A stretch of DNA of 64,000 nt from Sipunculus nudus (lineage: Eukaryota; Annelida; Sipuncula; Golfingiida; Sipunculidae). Made by a program: the position numbers and the translations under genes. Of this stretch, positions 23,001 to 35,000 are shown piece after piece. How positions within the stretch are numbered: the first letter of the stretch is position 1; every line of letters begins with the position of its first letter. The DNA lies in assembly GCA_026874595.1 (NCBI GenBank), contig CM049311.1, positions 38,086,676-38,150,675 of the forward strand, given 5' to 3'. The notes below the pieces were generated by a model. It had not been told where the DNA came from. It did not search any database and saw only the letters and a list, made by a program, of their open reading frames with translations.

Positions 23001-26000
23001 ATATCTGGATGGCCACAGACCATCAGAGATCTACCAGTCAATATCAGACCATACTGGTCCTTCAGGGATGAGCTTGCGGTGGAAGATAGCATAATCTTGA
23101 AAGGACCTAGAGTGCTCATACCGAGAAGTATGCAAAGTTCAATACTGGAGCAATTACACTATGGTCACTTAGGAGTGGAAAAAACTAGGCTTCGAGCTAA
23201 AGACTCTGTCTATTGGATTAACATCAACTGAGATAATGAGAGAACAGTGAAGGAATGTGCTGTTTGTCAAGAGAATCGCCCAGCACAGCAAAATGAAACA
23301 CTCCAGCCACACGAAGTACCAAGTAGACCGTGGGAAGTCGTTGGTACTGACATGTTTCATTTTGATGACTCAGAATGGTTGATTATCGCTGATTATTACT
23401 CAAAATACCCTGTGATACGTAGGATGCCAAAGCCGTGTTACAGTTCAACTGTTATCAGTACAAGCAAACAGGTATTCAGTGAAATGGGTATCCCATCACG
23501 TGTTATTTCCAACAATGGTCCACATTTCCCAAGTGCACACTACAAGGAATTCGCTGATTTATGGTGCTTTACACACATTACCTCCTCACCAAGATATCCA
23601 CGTTCTAATGGTTTTGTTGAACGTCAGATACAGACTGTTAAACAGGTTCTTCAGAAAGCTAAACAGAGTGGTCAGGAACCTGAGCTCGCGATGCTGTGTC
23701 TCAGAACAACACCTCTCGGCAGTCAACTGCCAAGCCCTACTGAGCTTTTGATGGGTAGGAAAGCTCAGTCGCTTCTACCTATAAAGATCACAGAACAACG
23801 TCGTGACCATGATGAGTTACAATCCAGACTCGTGGAACGACAAAATGTGATGACAGAAATACATGACAAACATGCAAGAGATCTTGACATGTTGGTCAAG
23901 CCGTGTATTTCCAAAATCCAAATAGCATATGGACACCAGCAACAGTAATAGATAAAGCCCCAGAGCCAAGGTCGTATATACTTCAAACTACAGATGGTCG
24001 AATTTTACGTCGAAATCGTGTTCACATCAGAGATTCTTCTGTGTCTACAGTACCAGTTACGCAATATCCATCTGTCCAACGGATTATCAGTCCACCTGTC
24101 CCTATGTCGCGTGAGCAAGTACAACCTTCTGATGTCAGTGATCCTAGTACACATGGTGAACCACAGATGGACAGTTACAGTCTTCGTTCCATAAACATTC
24201 AGTCACACAACACATCATACACCACACGTTACGGTAGAGTGATAAAACGTCCACAGCGATACGAGGACTGAGTGATTTTTATGTTCACATGTTTGCATGC
24301 ACCTTCATGTTATAACCTTAAGCACTACATTTTATTTTCCTGCATGTTAGTTACGCTTAGTAGAGACATTCCTGGTATATAACATTTTTTGACAATTTGG
24401 CTTGACCGTTGCGGAGGAGAAGATTTTTAAAGGTTTCTTTTAGCTTTTTCTCTATAAAATCTAAGAAAATGCAGAGTTTTTCAGATGGCTAATTTTTGGA
24501 ATTAAATTTCATGATACTAGCTCCAGTTGTTTTCGAAATAGTATGGGTTAACATACAGATGACAGACAACACCATACCATTGCATTAGCTCACTGGTTTG
24601 CTAAAAATTACTACAGATGCATATTGAATGCAAAATTATAATACAGATCCATCTCACTGATGGCAAAATCTTGAATAAAGTTGTGTATGGATACCAATCA
24701 TTTATAATCCATGTACAGCCATCTTTATATACCTACAGAGAGCTGTATACCTGTGATTGTAAACATTGCCTGGCATGAGGAATATCTAAAATCATAAATC
24801 TACATTTTTTAAAAGCTTTTAAAAACCATTCTTGTCAATATTAACCATAGATAACCTGATATCTAAATGTCAAGAGGCATGATGTAATGGATGCTGATAA
24901 ACTGGTGCCAGGCTAAATGTTTCTGCTTCACACAGCTAACATATATGGTAAAATGACTCAATTCAATCTTTATTATTCAGCCAAAATTCATTCTTTGGAA
25001 CCATAAAAGACAACTAGATATTTCTAGGCACCGCAGGTGCCGTAGTATCCCCAGATAATTAATCCCCCCCCCTCCACCTTTAAGAATAGGCCCCCCCTCT
25101 TCAGCAACAATTAATATCAGACCACACTAATAGAAAAGGTCATTCTCATAGAAAAGGTCATGATCCAAATTTCAATATACATCATCCCTGTCATGGACTC
25201 TGTTATAACGCCCCTGTGTACACAGTCTTAGGCACCTGTCATAAGTGCTGCGGTTGCACCGCGCAGTGATTTCATGTATGTAGTTCCAGTAAAGCCCGTC
25301 ATGGTAGCTTGTTATTATTCTTCATGATCGGACATTTACAACGGCCTAATACCATCACATAACAATCCCCTAACCCATGTCTATGTATATGCAAGAAATC
25401 TGTCCATTAGTTTTTGACTTATAATGCTCACAATACTGTTAAGTGGCAATGATGGGGTATTAAACGGCACGAAAACAAGTAAAAGAATAACAGGTGGCAC
25501 CACCTGTTTCCCGTACATGACAACACTATCCAAGATCTTCGTTCAAGTTGATTTTTGGACCAATCAATGCATCCCTTATTGAGAAATTAATGATTTTGTG
25601 TGATTTTCACCATATATGGTAATATTCAAGGTCAAGGCCACTCTAATAGGAAAGGTCATGACCCCTATTCGAATAAACATTATCCTATAACCCATATCCA
25701 TGTATATGCATAATATGAAAGAAATTTGTCCATTAGTTTTTGACTTATAATGCTCACAGTACTGATAAATGGCAATGATGGGGTATAAAGCGGCACAAAA
25801 CAAGTAAAAGAATAACAGGTGGCGCCACCTGTTTCCGGTACATGACAATACTTTCCAAGATCTTCAAACATGTTGATTTTTGGACCAATGCATGCATCCC
25901 TTATTGAGATATTAATGATTTTGTGTAATTTTCACCATATATGGCAATATTCAAGGTCAAGGCCACTCTAATAGGAAAGGTCATGACCCCAATTTATATA

Positions 26001-29000
26001 TACATCATCCCATAACCCATTTCTATGTATATGCATAATATGAAAGAAATCTGTCTATTAGTTTTTGACTTATAATGCTCACAGGTTATAAATGTACTGT
26101 TAAGTGGCAATGATGGGGTATTAAACGGCACGAAAACAAGTAAAAGAATAACAGGTGGCGCCACCTGTTTCCGGTACATGACATTACTATCCAAGATCTT
26201 CGGTCAAGTTGATTTTTGGACCAATGCATGCATCCCTTATTGAGAAATTAATGATTTTGTGTGATTTTCACCATATATGGCAATATTCAAGGTCAAGGCC
26301 ACTCATTGGAAAGGTCATGACCCCTATTCAAATAAACATTATCCTATAACCCATATCCATGTATATGCATAATATGAAAGAAATTTGTCCATTAGTTTTT
26401 GACTTATAATGCTCACAGTACTGATAAATGGCAATGATGGGGTATTAAACGGCACAAAACAAGTAAAGAATAATAGGTGGCGCCACCAGTTTCTGGAACA
26501 TGACAACCCTATCCATGATCTTCGATCAACTTGATTTTGGGATCAATCCATGCAAGTTTTCTTGAGATATTTAAGAATTTGTGTGATTTTCCCCAAAATT
26601 GAACCTATTCAAGGTCAAGGTCACTCTCCTAGTTGAGGTCATGGCCTCATTTTAAATAGGCGTCGTCCTCTCACCCATATCTATACATATACCAAGTTTG
26701 GTAAAGATCCGTGAAATATTTTTTGAGTTATTGTGTCCAAAAGAAATCTCTGCGGCGGCGGCGGCGGCCGTGCCTAAACCATAGTATCTCCAGACTATGT
26801 CTGGCGATACAATTATTATAAGAATTACTCAGGGGATAATTCTTGTAAAATATTAAACACACTGGCCTCAGTGGTGTCAGTCAAAAAACGTTTTGCAGGT
26901 TTTTAACTCATATGGGAAATTCAGCAATATGGCTAAGTTAAGCTTCCCATAACTCAGCCGTCAGTATGATACCGGCACTGATGACCCCCGTACAAAAAAG
27001 GCCAATGCAGGAGGAGCCACCAATACCTCAATTTCAGATATGACTCATGTGACCAACACTGGTATAAAATTTGGTGATGATAGCTCAAGCCATTTCTAAG
27101 AATGTAATTTTAGTATGCTTTTTGGTACAGATGACTAAGTTTAACTTCCTGTAACTCGGCCAAAAATCACCGAACTCAAACCATTCGAACAAACTTGAGA
27201 GAGATTGTTTCAGGAATCATTTCTGTGAAATATTAGACAATTTGGCTGAACAGTTTTGGAGAAGAAGATGTTTAAAGCTTTTTTTTGCTTTTTCCCTATA
27301 AAATCTAAGAAAATGCAGTTAGCCAAAAAATAAGCAAAATCCAATAGAGCTTTTAAGATGACTAATTTTTTGCATAAAAGTTTGTGATGCTAACTCTTGC
27401 TGTTTTCAAGATAGTATGGGTTAACGTACAGATGAAGCATGACGCCGCATAAGCTCACAGGTTCGCTAAAAATTGAGGTTTTTCCTTAATTTCTCAAAGG
27501 AACAAAGTCGCAAAGACCCAGTTTTCGGCTTGGTAGGAGATCTTGGGGACTTCTAACATAATGCCAAATTTTGGATTCCTAGGTCTTACGGTTTCAAAAC
27601 GTGCCAGTTTAATGGACGGACGGACACCCGACGGACAAAGGACCTCGACTATAGCTCAGATGACTTATAGTCAGCTGAGCTAAAAAAACAATATTTTAAA
27701 ACTGTGTACAATTTTTATTATTTTATTCACATTGAAAGAAAAATTTACAAATAACTACAGGAAAATACAGTTTGTGCAATTTATTTGCAAAGATATACAT
27801 GTATATCATATACAGTAAAAATATAAAATTAACCATGTTTCTCCTTGTGCTGTTTCACTTTCATCCGACGATTACACAACGGCATCTGGAAATATTTCCG
27901 ACTTGTCTTACATTGGAATCAGAAAGTTGGCATATGATCAAGGGAATGTGGCACATTGGGGTTAAAAACACCTGGCAGGTGGCAGATAGCAAGGCAGGCA
28001 AATGAACGAGGTAAATAAGTGGTAAGGAAATCGTGACTTTGTCATTTGTTGGGGGTAGGCAAGGTTGGCGGATGAACAAGGGGCAAACAAAAGAGGTAAG
28101 ACTGTATAATGTATATCTGTGTAGTCAGGTGCCACTCTGAAACAAACAAGTCTCATCCGGGTTAGACATTAAAAGTGGTGATACTGGCTTAGGTGGCCAG
28201 TAAAGCATGTGAGTATTAATCCTTCCAGCAAAAAAATAGATGTGTCGGAATGACACGAATGCCCCTGCTGAGGGCAAATTTTATCAAATTTTTTTAAGTT
28301 CAGGAGGTGTCGTATGGTCAAAAGTAGGTCAACGGGGACGAAACGCGAACTCCATCTGTAACTGGTCATTATCTGGCCACACATAAAAAAATCAGGTGGT
28401 CTCTGCAGGCATTGCGGAAAAAAAGTCCGTACATATGCATTTGTTAAGAAAATTTCTATTTTTCATGAAACTTTCTATGTTCAGGAGCAGTCCAATGGTA
28501 AAAAGTAGGTCAACTGAGACAAAACAAGAACTTGATCTGTAGATGATCATTATCTGCCTACACACCAAAAATCAGGCCCGTATCTGCAGTCATTGCGAAA
28601 AAAAGTCCGTACATGTGCACTTGTCATGAAAATTTATATTTTCTATGAAATTTTCTATGTTAGGGCACCATCAAACGGTCAAAAGTAGGTCAACTGGGAC
28701 AAAACATGAACTCGATCTGTAACTGGTCATTATCTGCCCACCCACCAAAAATCAGGCCAATATCTGCAGGCATTGCGAAAAAAAGTCTGTACATGTGTAT
28801 TTGTCATGAAAATTTCTATTTTTCATGAAATTTTCAAAGTTTAGGAGGCGTAAAGCGGTCAAAAGTAGGTCAACTGGGATGAAACGTGAACTCGGTCTGT
28901 AACTGGTCATTATCTGCCCACACAACAAAAACCAGGCCAATATCTGCAGGCATTGCAAAAAAAAGTCCGTACAACTGTTTGATTTCGGAATGATGGAATG

Positions 29001-32000
29001 ACGGAAGGACGGACATGGGTAAAACTATATGCCCCGGCCACTTTGTGGCGGGGGCATTAAAAACAAACACCCATTTTGTAAAGAATATGCTTTCAGATAA
29101 AAAAGTAAGAACTGAATAAAGCTTGAATCAAAGGTAAGAATCAATAATTTAATTTACTCAAAGGACCCTCACAGTTCACAGGCTGTACCACAACTGTATC
29201 TGACTGTGTGGGAGTACAATATGACAACCTGTATCTACAGATTTGCATCTGCATCAAAATCAATAAATATGAAGTTCAATACAAAGAATATCTCAGTCAA
29301 TACTAGTGGTGTGCTTATCAATTGACTGCATCCATGATTGGTTGTTTTTCATTCATTTTCGATTATACTGGTTGCATTTTTGCATACTAGACAATAATAA
29401 ACAATAATGCATGGACATGGAAATTCATAATTAACAAAATTTCATATCCAGGAAAAAGTCTCATCTTGTCAGAGATATAAAGAAAGAGGGGACATAAAGT
29501 AACATATCTGATTTCAATTGAAGCTCGTGCTGCGAAGTGTCAACAACCTTTCTGCCTGATGTACAAGTCACAATGAATTTGCTGTCATTACTCATTTTAT
29601 TTTAAATTCTTTACATCATAATAAATGGTAATACAGAAGGTACCTAATATATTAATAATTAATCATTGGTCTTCTTTTATTTTCTTCAATTGACCTCACC
29701 ACCAGAGCCCTTATGCTCCACCCTTCTGACCTATTTATAATGAGCCCCCGAAATGTTTTTACACAGAAGGTCTTCCTTGTGAGAGCTGTTTACAGGACAA
29801 TAATGACATCACAAAGGTCGAAGATGTAGATGTCGCATTAACTGACGTCTTAAACAATAATCACTGCACTGATTAATATATCCCAGTCATTGTGAACCTT
29901 CAGAAGTTCTTGCAATATTTTGAATTATTTGTCTCATAACAATTACGTGCTATGCAGGAAAAACATTATTATTCACACAGTAGTTGGAAGACCCATTAGA
30001 CCGTAGTCAGAGGAATGGCTCCTGCAACCTTTGGCCTAGAACTTTTTACACTGTCTCCTTTGTATTGAATTATCCAAGAAAACATGCTAACATGGGTACT
30101 GGTACAGACTTATTGTGTTCTGTTTGGGAGAGCTCTCCAAAATTATGCAAATTTTATTATTGTCAGGTGACTCACGGTTTACAGTAATAATGGTGACCTG
30201 ATATGCTGCACAGAACAGTTATGCTCACGATTATTAATTACATGAATATGCTATTAAGGTCAGGTAAAGTTCATAGTGGGGTCAATTCACAACCAATGCT
30301 TACCATTATTCAATACACAGTCAATGTGTCTCAGCTAGAGTCTGTTAATTTGTCCTTTCCTCTATTTAAAATTAGATTCAAGAAGGGCCAGAAGAGGATA
30401 ATATGTAAATCATGAACCCACCTGCCGAATACTGAGCAGACTCGGTTCAGTCTCTTTCATCTGCTCCAAACGAAGCCTCAGACACTCATGAAGCACATCC
30501 AGCGGAATACGAACGAGAAACAAGTAGGTCGGTTGGAAAGAAGGCAAACCTACGGCAGACATCTCCTTCTGCCAGTCAACTGTGTTCATCTGTGTCAGGC
30601 TTACTCTTCTCTCGGCAGGCTGTGTAAAGGGACTGGTGCTGCCACCTGGGTTCTCAGGGGTGTCCTCCTGAAAGGGGTATCACCTTGTTTACTAACCAGA
30701 CAAAGTAATTTATTTGAAAAGTTACAGGCCAGCAGGACCTGCAGTTTCTACGTTTTATGGTCCCATTGGGAAATTTTAAGGCCCATCCATTTCTATCAAA
30801 AGTTATAATCTGGCAGATGCACTCAAAGAAACTGTCAGTAAATGGAAACTTGATGGTCAATTTTTTTATTTAGTCAAAACTAACCTTTGCAATAACCAGA
30901 TCACCATGACTATATTCCTCCTGTATAGCTCAAGTATCAAAACTGTTCCATGATCTCATGACCCCCGATGGGTTAACTATTTTTCAAATCTTTACTGACA
31001 GGAGGCTCTTGAAATTTATTGTTATACAGATTCTGGGCTTCAATTTCCATGGATCATCAACTTTTCTTTCTACAAATGAAGAAAAAGGTCCTTGGTTATG
31101 TCAATTATATTTCTTTTTTACAATTTCAACAAATGAAGTCATAAAGCTTTTGACCAAATTTTGTGTTGATTATATATACCATTTCAATAACTGGAGCAAA
31201 TTTTCATATTTTCTAGGCAAGCTTACAAAATTCTATGTATTTTGTCTTGACCATGGGGTCTCGAAGCTCAGCTGTATTTGTCTATATGGATTTTTTTAAA
31301 GAAATATTTTCAGAATGACAGTCCTGTGACCTTAACCAATGACCTTGTGACAAAAAAATCTGAGAACTTATTATCCTTGAACTAGCAGCAATTAGATTAT
31401 TGTAACAATCTTTTAAAAAAAAGGGGGTCCATTGACCTCGACATCTGACCAGGTAACCTCAAAATCTACAGATTTCTCCCACTTTTGGCAAGTCAGCCAT
31501 GCGTGATACATGGAAAGTTTGGGATGAAAAGTTTAATTTACAGTGTATCCACAACCATTTTAAAGATGTTGATCCTGTGACCTTCACCTTTTACCTCTTG
31601 ACCCTGAATATCAGAATGTTTCTTACTTAAGTGGTTGGTCATTAATAAATCAAGTTTGAAGCCAATCTGTCAAGCAAAAGCAGAATCATCATCCATAAAC
31701 TAATTTGTGAATGGATGTGACCTGTGACCTTGACCCTATGACCCCAAATCGAAAAGAAGCTTCCCCTATTGGCAGGTGAGTAAAATCTTGAAGATGGAAA
31801 GCTTGTGATGAAAAGTTTGGCTTGAAATGCATACACATTCCTTTAAAAGATATGAGTCTTGTGACCTTGCCCTTTGACCTTTGGACCCAAAAATCGACAG
31901 GGTTCTTACTTTTATGGTGAGCCATATATATGTTAAGTTTGAAACCAATATGTCAACCTAAACTGGAGTTATCATCTGGAAACTAAATTGATAACAGATG

Positions 32001-35000
32001 GTCCCTGTAACCTTGACTTTTGACCTTATGACCCCAAATTCATGCATTTATGCTCTCCCCATACTGGCAAGTCAACTTTGTGTGCAAGATGGAAAGTTTT
32101 GGATGAAAAGCTTGGCTTAAAATGCATCCATAATCTTTTTAAATAAATGAGTCTTGTGACCTTGACCTTTGACCTCATGACCCAAAAATCATACAGGTTC
32201 TTTCTTTAGTGGTGGGCCATGTGTAAGTCATGTATGAAATCCATATGTCAATCCAACCTGGAGTTATCATCTGGATACAAATATGTGTGGATGGACGGAT
32301 GGACAGACAGAAAGACAGATGAACAGACAGAGAGACAGGATGATTTCTTTAGGGCATCCACTTGTGATCAATAAACACACCAGGTTTTGGGACCCTAGAT
32401 GGAATCACAGCTGAGAAACTGACATTATTGTTTTCATTTTATAGTAAAGAAATAGAAAAATATAAGTAAAAATAAGAAAAAATACAGTTGGCGCCACCAC
32501 TTTTTGGGAACTGACAAAACTAGTCATTGTAAATACTCAAAGCAAGTTTCATGACAATCCATGCATTAATTATCAAGATACTGGAGGTTTTGTATAAAAT
32601 TTTTGATTATTTTGGGGGGTACTTACAAGCCACATAGCTCGGAGAAAATAGGTCGCAGTGACCTAATAATAGGTTTCCAAGGAGATTTTTTTAGACCTCC
32701 CTGGATGTTCACTTAGAAGTTTCTGGGACCAGCTGTTACAATTTGTGCCCTGCTAACAGACAACTCGACTGCCAGAAGGCTGGACAGACAACGGACAAAG
32801 CGCCATTCCTATACCTCAGTTGACTTACAGTCAGCTGAGCTAAAAAGGAAAGAAAACTTCCTGCTCACACCATACTTTTTTGTTCCCACAATCTGTAGAA
32901 CAATAATTTTAAACTTTAAATCCTCCATCTGTCATTAATTACCTTCAAAACTGGAGAGAAACCACATTTAAACTTTTCAGATATTATTGTCTGAGAACAC
33001 AACATGTGACCCATGGGTCATGATGCTCAGCTAAGAAGACATTCGCAAAAGGAATTTTATCATCTTAATGCCAAATTTTGTAGGTGGCATCACTATTCAG
33101 CTGTACCAATTAAAGTTCTTCAAAATAAACAGGAAGAAAAAGTTCATGATATTATGTCCAGCCATACCCAAGAAACCTAGCTTTTTGTATGCAATTAGCT
33201 GAGCTAAACTAGAATATCAGCAGAAGCTGACAAAAGCCCTCAGCCAAAAGAACAGTGTTTATAGGTGGTAACAGTAACAAGTATGAAATATTTGTTCTCA
33301 CATGGATGTATATCTGTACATGTCTCAGTTATACATTTAAACTTGAGAGGTAGGTAGTACCTTTGCAAGTATGGTAAGACCGATCTCATGCAGGACTAAG
33401 AGATCATCAAGGCATATCACTATACCATGTTTCTTAACAATCCATCCAGTTGTTCCTGAGAAATAAGCTCCTAAGTGTTGTCCTATTCTAAGCTCTGTGA
33501 CCTTGAAAAGAAGGTCAAGTCACCCATTTTCAAACTTGACCATGATTTTGTTAATATGCATCAGCACTGAAGAAATGAAGTTCCTAGGTTGAATACCTTT
33601 GGAGATATCCTGCTCACAAGGCCAAAATTGAAAAATCCAATAAAAATTCATTTAAAATCAGAAAATGTATGAGGCAAAGACCCAGTTTTGGGCTTGGTAG
33701 GAGATCTTGGGGTTATCTAACATTATGCCGAATTTTGGATTCCTAGGTCTTACGGTTTCAAAACGTGCCACATCGACGGACGGACGGACGGACAGACGGA
33801 CGGACGACAGACAATGGACCACGACTATAGCTCAGATGACTTATAGTCAGCTGAGCTAAAAAGGCTTGTGGATGTACTGACCTTTGGGCTCTCCTTGGTG
33901 ACATTATAGGTGTAGGACTGTAAACTGGATGGCTCCTCAAGCACCTCTTGTGCCCTGGTCAAAGTGTTCAACAGCAAGCCCTTCATGCGTGACAGCATCT
34001 TCCTGATGCCAGCCTTCTTGAGCATCCGATCAACAAAGTACCGGTAAATAGACAAGTGGCACTGCTCATCTAAGCTTGTGTTGCTGATCGACCCCGACAT
34101 TGCAGATATAGAAGATATAGACCGTATGGGTTTCATTGGTGTTGAGGTCTCCATTGGGCCTGAGTTGATGTTATTGTTTGACAAATCCTCACTGCTAGTT
34201 GGTGATGAGATTCTTGCATCAATTTCAAAACGAACATTTTTGCCCATGCTCTTGTCTAAGTTTGCAGTCATGGCACCTCCTGTTGGGTTTGTATTTTCAG
34301 AGTTTTCTTCATAATACTCATCATCATCATCTTCCTCATCATAATCTTCATAATCAGATGGATTGTAAATTTCAGGGGTAATCATATCAGCAGCATTTCT
34401 AATCTGTTCTAGTTTTTCACTGCTGTTGTCATAATTGAGCCATGGCCATTCCAAACCATTAATGTGATTCAAGTAAAGGACATGGGCCAACAGTTGCAAT
34501 TTGCGTGCAATGTCCTGTGTTAAGTTCAACCAAACACACAAAGCATTTACTCTCCGAGTGAACGCCTCACTCGCATAAAGTGAATGAGCTTTTCTCATGG
34601 CTTTCAACGTGGGATACAGTTTTTCTGCTTGTTCTAACCTTTCTAACACAGCAGTAACCTGAACAACAGCTTCTTCTTGCTGTTGTACATTTTCTAGCAA
34701 TTCTGTCCTTAAGTAAGGTGAGGTAGCATTTAGCAACTGTCCTGGACTTACAGTCAACTCATTTCTACATTCGGCACAACCTGAATTGTTTTGTTCCTTT
34801 TCTTCTTTTCCTGGATTGTTCCCGTTCTGACCATCATTGGATTTTAATAAGGAACCCTGGTATGTAAACCCCATGATCTCCTCTAAGATTGTATCCACAG
34901 ATTGTCTTGCTTCACATAAATAATTGTCTTGGTCCTCAAGAGAGCGATTTGATTGGTGAGCTTGTAAATGGAGCCAAATCAAGTCATTCACTTTATTTTG

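Larger units (their letters stand above)
14409..30421. other. MAP3K4 intron 3 with nested transposon stack
   Basis: A 16-kb intron, the longest of the gene. From 14643 to 27683 it is a stack of elements inserted within elements, then an HLE-C copy (28221-29060). The segments 27684-28220 and 29061-30421 show nothing I can name. Confidence 0.8.
30668..33881. other. MAP3K4 intron 2
   Basis: Holds a TGACCT-rich tandem repeat (about 31310-32340) and two short elements with HLE-A-type 3' ends. 30668-31300 and 32847-33000 show nothing I can name. Confidence 0.7.

Noticed and set aside
28221-29060. The regular 180-bp repeats as a CRISPR array
   Set aside because: Units repeat along their full length with no unique spacers, and the sequence is from an animal genome.
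30488-30808. 106-residue plus-strand frame
   Set aside because: It is the shadow of MAP3K4 exon 3 on the opposite strand.
34078-34381. Plus-strand frames within MAP3K4 exon 2
   Set aside because: They are antisense shadows of the long conserved exon.
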